Shown here in pieces: positions 16,234 to 24,052 of a DNA stretch of 41,940 nucleotides. Within the stretch, counting starts at the first letter, position 1. Each line of letters starts with the position of its first letter. The position numbers and the translations under genes were made by a program. Under the pieces are notes generated by a model. That model was not told the DNA's origin and did no database searches. It saw nothing but the letters and a program-made list of their open reading frames with translations. This DNA is from JBCCSZ01 sp039199225 (GTDB lineage Bacteria > Bacteroidota > Bacteroidia > Chitinophagales > Saprospiraceae): NCBI GenBank assembly GCA_039199225.1, contig JBCCSZ010000016.1:1-41940 (forward strand). Reading direction: 5' to 3'.

Positions 16234-17583
16234 ATGTTCAAGAAAATTCTTATAGCCAATAGGGGGGAAATTTCTCTTCGCATCATTCGTACCTGCAAAG
16301 AAATGGGCATCAAAACCGTCGCCGTATATTCTACCGCCGACCGAGAGAGCCTGCACGTACGCTTTGCCGATGAAGCCGTTTGTATCGGACCCCCAGCTTC
16401 TTCTGAATCTTACCTCAGCATCCCCAAGATCATGGCGGCTGTCGAGATTACCAATGCCGATGCCGTTCACCCTGGCTATGGCTTCCTATCGGAGAATGCC
16501 GATTTCGCAGAAGTATGTGCAGAGTACGGTATCAAATTCATTGGACCGACGCCGACGCAAATACGGAAGATGGGAGATAAAATCACCGCCAAAGAGACTA
16601 TGAAAAAGGCAGGTGTTCCTGTTATCCCTGGTTCCGAAGGGCTACTCAAAGACCTCAAGCAAGGACTCAAACTGGCTAAGGACATCGGCTACCCGATCAT
16701 CCTCAAGGCTACCGCTGGAGGAGGAGGACGAGGGATGCGGATCGTCTCGGAAGAAAAAGAGTTTGAAAACAATTGGAACATGGCTCGCCAGGAAGCAAAA
16801 GCTGCCTTTGGCAACGATGGTATCTATGTTGAGAAATTCATCGAAGAGCCTCGCCACATCGAAATACAAATCGTGGGCGATCAAGAAGGTCGGGTCGTAC
16901 ACCTGTCCGAAAGAGATTGCTCCATCCAAAGAAGACACCAAAAGTTGGTCGAAGAATCTCCTTCGCCCTTTATGACCAAAGAGTTGCGAAAGGCCATGGG
17001 AGAGGCAGCCATCCGGGCTGGAGAGTCCATCAATTACGAAGGTGTCGGTACCGTAGAGTTCCTGGTAGATAAGCATCGGAATTTCTACTTTATGGAAATG
17101 AATACCCGCATCCAGGTAGAGCATACTGTGACGGAGGAGGTCATCGACCACGACCTCATCAAAGAGCAGATCAAGGTTGCAGCGGGTTTTCCCATCAAAG
17201 GCATTAGCTATGAACCAACGATGCACGCCATCGAATGCCGCATCAACGCCGAGGATGTATTCAAAGATTTTCGCCCGAATCCAGGTAAAATAAAGTCTTT
17301 CCACAGCTCCAAGGGCCATGGCGTTCGCGTTGATACACATGTGTACGCAGGCTATGTGATTCCGCCTTTTTACGATTCTATGATTGCCAAGCTCATCTGC
17401 CGGGCGCAAACCCGCGAAGAGTGCATCACTAAAATGGAGCGGGCATTGGACGAATTCATCATCGAGGGCATCAATACGACGGTGCCTTTCCACCAGCAGT
17501 TGATGAAGAATGAAGACTTCCGCAACGGTAACTTTAACACGGGCTTTCTGAATACTTTTGAATTGAAAAAGCCGGAAGAATAG
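16234..17583 (+). CDS. accC: Acetyl-CoA carboxylase, biotin carboxylase subunit
   Basis: AccC uses ATP and bicarbonate to carboxylate the biotin on AccB. From the ATG at 16234 the protein has 449 residues, the standard length, beginning FKKILIANRGEISLRIIRTCKEMG. The ATP-grasp domain has KATAGGGGRGMR, the RDCSIQRRHQKLVEE catalytic stretch and NFYFMEMNTRIQVEHTVTE with the Mg-binding Glu and Asn. HAIECRINAED lies in the C-terminal domain. A TTG 15 nt earlier is in frame, but the ATG matches the family start. The gene continues the efp-accB cluster and is followed 26 nt later by an ABC exporter. Confidence 0.98.
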   Translation: MFKKILIANRGEISLRIIRTCKEMGIKTVAVYSTADRESLHVRFADEAVCIGPPASSESYLSIPKIMAAVEITNADAVHPGYGFLSENADFAEVCAEYGIKFIGPTPTQIRKMGDKITAKETMKKAGVPVIPGSEGLLKDLKQGLKLAKDIGYPIILKATAGGGGRGMRIVSEEKEFENNWNMARQEAKAAFGNDGIYVEKFIEEPRHIEIQIVGDQEGRVVHLSERDCSIQRRHQKLVEESPSPFMTKELRKAMGEAAIRAGESINYEGVGTVEFLVDKHRNFYFMEMNTRIQVEHTVTEEVIDHDLIKEQIKVAAGFPIKGISYEPTMHAIECRINAEDVFKDFRPNPGKIKSFHSSKGHGVRVDTHVYAGYVIPPFYDSMIAKLICRAQTREECITKMERALDEFIIEGINTTVPFHQQLMKNEDFRNGNFNTGFLNTFELKKPEE

Positions 17584-17609
17584 CCTCCTGCTTAGGCTAA
17601 ATTCCTACG

Positions 17610-19427
17610 ATGCAGTACCTCGGACGATTGCTGAAGCATCTCAGGCCCTACCGCCTAGCGGTCGGCTTGAACATCATCAGCAATCTACTGATGGCCCTGT
17701 TTACCGTCGTGTCCATACCGGCCATCATCCCGTTTTTACAAATCCTTTTCGACGAAGTACCCCCAGTCAGTGAGCCACCTACCGAAGGGGGCTTGGCGGG
17801 ACTCATTGCTTCCTTCAAGTACCAATTGGGGCAGTGGATCAGTTCGTACGGCCGGGAAACCGCCCTGCTGTATGTCTGTGTGATGGTTATTGGACTGTTC
17901 TTTTTCAAAAATCTGTTTCGCTATCTTTCGCTCTTTTTTATGGCGCCGGTGCGCAACGGCATTGTTCGTGACCTACGTGCCAGCCTGTTTGGCAAATTGA
18001 CTGTACTTCCATTGAGTTACTTCAACGAAGAGCGGAAGGGCGATTTGCTGTCTAGGGTTACCTCGGATGTCCAAGAGGTAGAATGGAGTATCCTGAACGT
18101 ATTGGAAGCTATTTTTCGCGAGCCACTCATCATCATTGGTTGCTTGCTGTATATGTTGTATGTCAATGCAGGTTTAACCCTTTTTGTGTTGGTACTCTTT
18201 GTCTTTACAGCACTCATTATTGGTGGGATTTCCCGTAGTTTGAAAAAGAATTCGGGCTTAGCGCAAAGTCGTTTGGGTGGTTTGGTATCGGTGGTGGAAG
18301 AGACGCTCTCGGGCCTGCGAATCATTAAAAGTTTTCGGGCAGAAGCTTATCAGAAGGGTAAGTTCGATGAAGAAAATGAGCGTTACAGATGGTTGGTTAC
18401 TCGGATACTTTGGCGACGTGACTTATCGTCACCACTATCGGAATTTTTGGGAATCGTTGTAGTTGCCGTTTTGCTGTGGTATGGCTCTCGGCAGGTTTTT
18501 GGCGGAGAAATGGAGGCGGCCACATTCTTTTCCTTCTTATTTGCTTTTTTCAATATCATCAATCCGGCCAAGAGTTTCTCGTCTGCTTATTACAATGTGC
18601 AAAAGGGCTTGGCAGCTGTTGAACGCATCGATAAAATACTCAAGTCAGGAGATGGCATTCGCGAGACAGACAGGCCGATGCCATTGGATGGTCTCAAGGA
18701 AAGTATTAACTATCAGAATATTTATTTTGCCTACAATGAGCAGGAGGGAGATGTTATTAAGGGAATTGACCTGGAAATTCCCCACGGAAAAATTATTGCC
18801 CTGGTTGGTGTGTCAGGCTCTGGAAAATCGACCTTGGTGGATTTATTGTTGCGCTTCAGCGATGTAGATCAGGGGCAAATTAGTATTGATGGACACGATA
18901 TTCGCAGCTACCGTCTCGACGATTTGCGGGGCTTAATGGGGGTGGTTTCGCAGGAAGCCATTCTGTTCAACGATACTATTTACAACAACATCGTCTTTGG
19001 TGCGGCGGGTATCAGCACAGCGCAGGTAGAGGAAGCGGCCCGGATTGCCAACGCGCACGAGTTTATCATGGCTACTGAGAAGGGATACCAAACGGTGATT
19101 GGCGATCGAGGAGGCAAACTCAGCGGAGGACAGCGGCAGCGTTTAACCATTGCCAGAGCCATCCTCCGGAATCCTCCCATATTGATATTGGATGAAGCCA
19201 CCTCTTCGTTGGATGCCGAAGCGGAGCGCAATGTGCAGGAGGCTCTGCAAAAAGTACTGCAAAACCGGACGGCCATCATCATTGCTCACCGGCTTTCGAC
19301 CATCCGATTTGCCGACGAAATTGTCGTGCTGGAAGAAGGGCGCATAGCGGCGCGCGGGCGGCACGAAGACCTCATTGGCCAGGACGGTATTTATCGACGC
19401 CTGGTGCGCTTGCAGGGGTTCCAGTAG
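17610..19427 (+). CDS. ABC exporter, MsbA-like (fused membrane and ATPase domains)
   Basis: A 605-residue half-transporter. The membrane domain (about 1-330) has six predicted segments. The ATPase domain (about 350-605) has Walker A GVSGSGKST, a Q-loop (VVSQEAILF), the signature LSGGQRQR, Walker B ILILDEATSSLD and the switch IIAHRLST. The layout matches MsbA and other lipid/peptide exporters, which flip a hydrophobic substrate across the inner membrane as homodimers. Placement 26 nt after accC, in a lipid precursor operon, favours a lipid or lipid A role (inference), but the substrate cannot be read from sequence. No accessory peptidase domain is present, which argues against a peptide-processing exporter. 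Confidence 0.92.
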   Translation: MQYLGRLLKHLRPYRLAVGLNIISNLLMALFTVVSIPAIIPFLQILFDEVPPVSEPPTEGGLAGLIASFKYQLGQWISSYGRETALLYVCVMVIGLFFFKNLFRYLSLFFMAPVRNGIVRDLRASLFGKLTVLPLSYFNEERKGDLLSRVTSDVQEVEWSILNVLEAIFREPLIIIGCLLYMLYVNAGLTLFVLVLFVFTALIIGGISRSLKKNSGLAQSRLGGLVSVVEETLSGLRIIKSFRAEAYQKGKFDEENERYRWLVTRILWRRDLSSPLSEFLGIVVVAVLLWYGSRQVFGGEMEAATFFSFLFAFFNIINPAKSFSSAYYNVQKGLAAVERIDKILKSGDGIRETDRPMPLDGLKESINYQNIYFAYNEQEGDVIKGIDLEIPHGKIIALVGVSGSGKSTLVDLLLRFSDVDQGQISIDGHDIRSYRLDDLRGLMGVVSQEAILFNDTIYNNIVFGAAGISTAQVEEAARIANAHEFIMATEKGYQTVIGDRGGKLSGGQRQRLTIARAILRNPPILILDEATSSLDAEAERNVQEALQKVLQNRTAIIIAHRLSTIRFADEIVVLEEGRIAARGRHEDLIGQDGIYRRLVRLQGFQ

Positions 19428-19704
19428 TGAGCCATTGTTCATTCGCACAAAAACGCTTATCTTTCTGCTGCTCAGCATTAAATAGTTAATGAATTCAGCT
19501 CAAAACTGATCCTGCGCAGTCAATTTTAGCCCTATTATTCAACAGCGATAAGCCCTGGTATTCTGATAGAATGGCCGATTCTTTTTTCAATAGAATACTA
19601 AGGCAAAATTATTGATAGATTGAGTAGTGTACAGCTATTGTGAACGCCATAGCTACAAACTGCTTACTCACTTTTGATCTCTTGCTCGATATAATCCCGA
19701 CGAT

Positions 19705-20865
19705 ATGAAGCCGATGTCGATCCTCTTTGTCTTTTTGATATGTCTTTGTTGCTCTGATTTGTCTGCACAAAGCGCCATTCGCCAATTGGTACTGCCGAGG
19801 GTAGGGGATACGATGTACATAGCTGTAGATGCGATTCCTGGCCGCCTGGATTTGAGGTCCGGAGCCAATCGTCGCTGGGATTATTCGTCTTTACAGGGCC
19901 TGCCAAGAGAACAATTATTACTCCCTGCTGCCGTAGGAGACTATGCGGGTGCCTTTCCTTCCGCCGATCTGCTCTTGATCAATTCCGGCAGAGGAGAGGT
20001 ATACTACAAAAAGAAGGGGGAGGTTTTTGAATTGAAGGGTTTTGCTGGGCTATTGAGTCGTCAATTGGGGCTCAAGACACTTGTGTCTTTCCAACCAGCC
20101 ATCGTAGAGCGTCGGTCTATTCTGGATTATCGAGACAGCTACGCCCAGGAAGCTAAAACCTTCTTGGCCTTCCGTCGGAGTGATTTACCAGCTAGCCTGC
20201 AGTCTGAATTGCCCATGGAAGTGGATTCCTTGCGTTTGAAAATAAGCATCCAGCGGGAAAGCGATGTGGATGCCTGGGGTAAACTGAGAATTCCCGAAGA
20301 TGAATACGATGTATTGCGGGAGCGCATCACCGAAGAAAGAACCCTCGAACTGGCTGCCAAGTGGAAGAATGACCCAACAGTAGAGTGGCGTAGCCTGTCC
20401 GATGAGCAAGCTCGACGTTTGACCGTTCAATTTGAAAAATTATTGGGACCTAGCAAGACAGAATGCTATCGATACGTCAGCGATGAGGCCATAGAGCCAA
20501 TTGCGGCGGTCTATGTGGAGCCTCAAACAAACAACGTCCTATCGGTCGAGTTCAAATCATCTGCGGTTGCAGTCAATCGCTTGCGCTTTGCCGACAATGG
20601 AAAAACCAATATTTTCGCTTATCCGAATCCCGCCATTGACGAAATCCGCTTCGATATGGTAAATCTCAAGCAGGAAACCTATCAGTTGAAAATCTTTAAC
20701 ATCCTGGGAATGGAGGTCGCCTCGCAAACTTATCCCGGCGATGCGCCCCAGAAAACGGTTAAACTCAACCTCTCCAAGTTGAGAAAAGGTACTTATTTGT
20801 GCAGCCTTGTTAATGAGCGTGGCAAGACCATCACCACGAAGCGATTGTTGATCATTCGCCCCTAA
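19705..20865 (+). CDS. Secreted T9SS cargo protein of unknown function
   Basis: A 386-residue protein with a signal peptide (ILFVFLICLCCSDLSAQ, cleavage near residue 22) and a C-terminal T9SS type A domain (about 310-386, opening FAYPNPAIDEIRFDMVNL and ending KTITTKRLLIIRP). The region between (about 25-300) has no domain I recognise. It begins with a short beta-rich stretch similar in style to other Bacteroidota secreted proteins (VLPRVGDTMYIAVDAIPG, then RRWDYSSLQG) and continues with alternating charged segments. The gene is monocistronic, with 277 noncoding bases upstream and a hairpin downstream. Function unknown. Confidence 0.82.
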   Translation: MKPMSILFVFLICLCCSDLSAQSAIRQLVLPRVGDTMYIAVDAIPGRLDLRSGANRRWDYSSLQGLPREQLLLPAAVGDYAGAFPSADLLLINSGRGEVYYKKKGEVFELKGFAGLLSRQLGLKTLVSFQPAIVERRSILDYRDSYAQEAKTFLAFRRSDLPASLQSELPMEVDSLRLKISIQRESDVDAWGKLRIPEDEYDVLRERITEERTLELAAKWKNDPTVEWRSLSDEQARRLTVQFEKLLGPSKTECYRYVSDEAIEPIAAVYVEPQTNNVLSVEFKSSAVAVNRLRFADNGKTNIFAYPNPAIDEIRFDMVNLKQETYQLKIFNILGMEVASQTYPGDAPQKTVKLNLSKLRKGTYLCSLVNERGKTITTKRLLIIRP

Positions 20866-20930
20866 GAAAAGGGTGTAAAATATAGAAAACTGCTCAGCTG
20901 CACAATCGGTTACACCCACAATTTTCTTTT
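20864..20930 (+). terminator. Possible terminator with long loop
   Basis: An 8-bp perfect inverted repeat (20871-20878 and 20910-20917), with flanking A-rich and T-rich runs (tail TTTTCTTTT at 20922-20930) that could extend the stem. The 31-nt loop weakens the call. Confidence 0.45.
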
Positions 20931-21032
20931 AACAAAAGGATAACAGAACTTACTGCAACGGATGTTTGTAGAGATCGTCTTTTGAATAAACACAGTCTAG
21001 TACTCACTAAACCAATTCAAAATTCAACGATT

Positions 21033-21602
21033 ATGAAACGTCTCATTCTTTTTCTAGCTTTCTGTTCTATGGTCGTATTTAGTGCATCTGCGCAAAAGGA
21101 GCAAACGGTCTTTGGTAAAACGGGTCTTCGCTTGACAGGTGCCTGGGGTGGCCCAGCAACAAATATATCCAAGATTGGCAACGAAAACGTTTACTTCAGA
21201 GGTGGTTTTGGAGGCTTGGAGTTCAACCGTTCTGTTTTCCTTGGTTGGGCGAGTTATACCCTTCAGGATGAAATCATCCAAGGACTGCCGGTTGATCGTT
21301 TGCAAATGCGCTATAGAGGACCTATGATTGGTTATGCTGTTCAGCCTAATAAAACCGTCCATCCAAAATTTATGATGATGGTTGGGCCAGGACATGTAGA
21401 GGTCAATGACGAGGGGGTAAGAGATAAAATCCTTGTACTGAAGCCTTCTGTGGGGCTGGGAATCAATATTTTCCGCTGGCTACACATGGATTTGGAAGGA
21501 GGATACCGATTTGTTTCGGATACGGAACAACCGAGCCTGAGCGACGATGATCTATCGAATTTCTATGCGGGAATCAAATTTAAGTTTGGGTTCAGTTGGT
21601 AG
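21033..21602 (+). CDS. Small outer-membrane beta-barrel protein (porin-like family)
   Basis: A 189-residue protein from the ATG at 21033, with a signal peptide (RLILFLAFCSMVVFSASAQ, cleavage after residue 21). The mature part alternates short amphipathic beta strands and Gly-rich turns (RLTGAWGGP, FRGGFGGLEFNRSVFLGWASY, SVGLGINIFRWLHMDLEGGYRFV) and ends in an aromatic strand FKFGFSW, the pattern of an outer-membrane insertion signal. It is probably an 8-strand barrel of the OmpW/outer membrane protein beta-barrel type (inference). A TTG 51 nt upstream is in frame, but the signal peptide fixes the ATG. Ligand unknown. Confidence 0.82.
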   Translation: MKRLILFLAFCSMVVFSASAQKEQTVFGKTGLRLTGAWGGPATNISKIGNENVYFRGGFGGLEFNRSVFLGWASYTLQDEIIQGLPVDRLQMRYRGPMIGYAVQPNKTVHPKFMMMVGPGHVEVNDEGVRDKILVLKPSVGLGINIFRWLHMDLEGGYRFVSDTEQPSLSDDDLSNFYAGIKFKFGFSW

Positions 21603-21653
21603 GAAAAGAGAGCCGATTGCCCTGGCCTCGATGCTTGGTGATGGGCAAAAAAT

Positions 21654-21679
21654 AAAGGGAAACGAAACCGCTTCCCTTT
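21654..21679 (+). terminator. Terminator-like hairpin after the beta-barrel gene
   Basis: An inverted repeat with 8-bp arms (21654-21661 and 21672-21679) that are A-rich and T-rich, able to pair further inside the loop. It follows the stop codon by about 50 nt; the T tail is short. Confidence 0.5.
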
Positions 21680-21859
21680 GCTTTCAACAAGTCGAATTAA
21701 GTATTTTAACTACTGCATTACTATAAAAAGGCATAAAGCCGATCATAGTAGCTACAAAACAAAGATAAAAAGATTTTTGGAAAAGTGTAGGGTTTTGTAA
21801 ATTTTATGTAAACGAATGCTACCGTAGCTTGTCTCACCATCTTGAGTAAAAGGAGGCTC

Positions 21860-22516
21860 TCAAACGCTCGTGACCGCTTCCCACAGCGCCAGATAATGCC
21901 CGACACTTCCACCAATGACAAACACATGCCAAATGGCATGGCTGTATCGAATGTCTTCTTTTACGTAGAAAAATGTTCCAAGGGTATAGGAAACGCCTCC
22001 GGCTATAACCCAAAATAGAGCCATGCTGGGCATCTGTTCCATCAAAGGTTTGAGAATAAAAACTGCCATCCAACCAAGAACGAGATAATATGCTACAGAA
22101 AGCCTGGGAAATCTACCAAAGTAGAAAATCTTGTAGAGCATGCCGACAAAGGCCATTGTCCACAATATGGTGAGGTATATATATCCCCAGCGGTGGTTGA
22201 GGTAGAGTAGCACAAAGGGCGTATGCGTACCAGCGATGAGAAAGTAAATACTTATGTGGTCTGTTCTTTGGAGCAGCCATTTAAGCCGCAGATTGGTTGC
22301 TGCGTGATAAAAAGTAGAACTTAGATAGACAAATAGCATGCTCAGTCCGAAGAGGATCAATCCAAATAGTTGTAGGCTGCCCACTCCTTGTGCTGCCAGA
22401 AATAGGAAGGGCATGGCTATGATGGTTAAAAGAGCACCTATCGCATGGGTAAAGGTATTGGCACGTTCTTCTTCAGAACTATATTCTGCAAGATTTTCCT
22501 TGGGAGGCTGGGACAT
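21860..22516 (-). CDS. Hemolysin III family (PAQR-type) membrane protein
   Basis: A 218-residue protein with seven hydrophobic segments. PAQR/HlyIII metal-site motifs are in place: ERANTFTHAIGAL near the start, LSSTFYHAA in the middle, DHISIYFLIAGTHTPF, and HAIWHVFVIGGSVGHYLAL at the end, giving the Ser/Asp/His zinc-site pattern of the CREST superfamily. The bacterial relatives have no firmly established reaction; hydrolysis of a lipid amide by analogy with adiponectin receptors is speculative. The name hemolysin is historical and does not show toxin activity. Monocistronic. Confidence 0.9.
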   Translation of the reverse strand: MSQPPKENLAEYSSEEERANTFTHAIGALLTIIAMPFLFLAAQGVGSLQLFGLILFGLSMLFVYLSSTFYHAATNLRLKWLLQRTDHISIYFLIAGTHTPFVLLYLNHRWGYIYLTILWTMAFVGMLYKIFYFGRFPRLSVAYYLVLGWMAVFILKPLMEQMPSMALFWVIAGGVSYTLGTFFYVKEDIRYSHAIWHVFVIGGSVGHYLALWEAVTSV

Positions 22517-22696
22517 ACTTTCGGAATGGCAATTTAGTCAACGATCTCGCAAGATAATAAAGAAAGAGGTCTTCCGCATGGCAGAAAACCTCTTCGTTTT
22601 TTTCAAGGCAAATAAGTAGTTTGAACAGTTTTGTTTACCTCTGCCACAAAGGCATCGGCTCTTTAGAACTATAATCGAATAATTGAGAATGCTTTC

Positions 22697-22816
22697 CTAT
22701 CCTACCCAGGTGTAACCACCATCCGTACCTGCACGCTTCATCTTCAGCTCGCTGGTCGTAGAAGTCATAAAACTCTTTACCTTTAATGGGCGGATCTTTA
22801 TCTTTTGATTCTTCAT
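22697..22816 (-). CDS. Small peptide, candidate RiPP precursor (39 aa)
   Basis: A short frame with ATG at 22814-22816 and TAG at 22697-22699. It opens with the basic helix MKNQKIKIRPLKVKSFMTS, followed by a short polar stretch (TTSELKMKRAG) and the tail TDGGYTWVG. The Lys/Leu-rich start with LKVKSFMTS strongly resembles the leader peptides (LxVxSFVTS) of small Bacteroidota RiPP precursors annotated as pinensin/class I lanthipeptide-like, as I recall them, and a GG near the core boundary is typical. There is no Cys, so classical lanthionines cannot form. No modifying enzyme lies in the window; the peptide could be an orphan precursor or a non-RiPP small protein. A -7 promoter-like element lies about 115 nt upstream and the ATG follows an A-rich stretch. 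Confidence 0.55.
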   Translation of the reverse strand: MKNQKIKIRPLKVKSFMTSTTSELKMKRAGTDGGYTWVG

Positions 22817-22929
22817 CGCTACTGTTTTTAGTGTTTCCTTAAGTTCGGTGAATGGTTATTTAACTTGATGTATGTTAACTCTCTGATTAATGCTCTGACG
22901 TAGTTGTAGCTTTTCTCTTTCGTATAAAC

Positions 22930-22964
22930 CAAAAGTATACCATCTCTCTGGGGGGAGATTACAA
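22930..22964 (-). promoter_or_regulatory. Candidate promoter of the 39-codon peptide gene
   Basis: On the minus strand, TACTTTTG (22930-22937) matches TAnnTTTG, with a TTG at 22962-22964 spaced by 24 nt, a little longer than usual. It would give a leader of about 110 nt before the ATG at 22816. It is the only such element between the peptide and the divergent PLP-enzyme gene. Confidence 0.35.
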
Positions 22965-23087
22965 TTGTAAAAGGGTCGTTATTATCTTAGGAGGTAAAGT
23001 AGGGGTACTAAAAATAGGTATTAAACCATGTCATATATGTAGCAAATTTAATGCCATCTGTTAAAGTTGTACGGAGAAGGAATAAAA

Positions 23088-24050
23088 ATGTTGGAAAATA
23101 TATACAAAAAAATAAAATTTGATAAATCTCTATTGGTTGAACTGGAACACGAGTTACTCAGACAACAGGCCATCCAACTTTGGGTTTATCGAACCGACAA
23201 GCGTCATTTGACCCTGTCCGGGAACAAATGGTATAAGCTCAAGTACAATTTGGCCGAAGCAGCACAATATCCGCAGCCTCATGTGGTCACCTTTGGAGGA
23301 GCATATTCCAATCACATCTATGCGACGGCTGCTGCAGGGGCGCTCCTTGGCTTCCAGACAAGTGCATTCATAAGGGGAGAGGCACCAGCTGTATTCAACC
23401 CTACCTTGCGATTTGCCCAAGAACAGGGAATGCACCTCCGCTTTGTCAGCCGAACCGCCTATCGGGATAAAACGGCCTTGCTGGACGCTCATGCAGATCA
23501 GTTGGGAGAATATTACCTTCTGCCGGAGGGAGGAACGAATGCCTTGGCGCTGAAAGGATGTGCAGAATTGGCGCATGAGGTTGTAGAGCAGTTGGGAGGG
23601 CTTTGGCCGGACCATTGGACCCTGGCTTGTGGAACGGGGGGGACAATGGCTGGTTTGTTGACAGGGCTACAGGGAAAGGGACGCGTCCATGGCTTTTCGG
23701 CGCTCAAGGGAGACTTCATGGCATCGGAAATTCAACAACTGTTGGCCACAAACGGCTGGCCAGTATTCCAAAATTGGGAAATCCATGGGAATTATCATTT
23801 TGGCGGTTATGCCAAACACAGCGAGGAACTGCTGCAATTCATCAACGATTTTTACCAGACACAAGATATTTTACTGGACCCAGTATACAACGGCAAACAC
23901 TTCTACGGACTTTTCGATCTCATCCAAAAAGGCTATTTCCCGGTCGGAAGTACCATTGTCGCCATCCACAGTGGCGGCTTGCAGGGCAACCAAGGCTTTA
24001 ATGAGCGCTTTGGACAAATGCTCATTCCGGAAGAAAGCAAGAGCGCGTGA
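23088..24050 (+). CDS. D-cysteine desulfhydrase / ACC deaminase family PLP enzyme
   Basis: A 320-residue fold-type II PLP enzyme. The PLP lysine is K47 in LSGNKWYKLKYNL; TFGGAYSNHIYATAA, the glycine-rich LACGTGGTMAG phosphate loop and the late IVAIHSGGLQGNQGF are typical of D-cysteine desulfhydrase and 1-aminocyclopropane-1-carboxylate deaminase. The two activities cannot be separated by eye, though D-cysteine desulfhydrase-like is more usual in this phylum. The ATG at 23088 follows a GGAGAAGG purine run by 7 nt, an SD-like feature uncommon in this window; an in-frame TTG at 23067 is not needed. The stop lies 2 nt from the stop of the convergent PD40 gene, with no terminator between. Confidence 0.88.
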   Translation: MLENIYKKIKFDKSLLVELEHELLRQQAIQLWVYRTDKRHLTLSGNKWYKLKYNLAEAAQYPQPHVVTFGGAYSNHIYATAAAGALLGFQTSAFIRGEAPAVFNPTLRFAQEQGMHLRFVSRTAYRDKTALLDAHADQLGEYYLLPEGGTNALALKGCAELAHEVVEQLGGLWPDHWTLACGTGGTMAGLLTGLQGKGRVHGFSALKGDFMASEIQQLLATNGWPVFQNWEIHGNYHFGGYAKHSEELLQFINDFYQTQDILLDPVYNGKHFYGLFDLIQKGYFPVGSTIVAIHSGGLQGNQGFNERFGQMLIPEESKSA

Positions 24051-24052
24051 CC

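Noticed and set aside
16642..17493. 283-codon minus-strand frame inside accC
   Set aside because: Antisense to a clear biotin carboxylase with intact motifs; no homology recognised.
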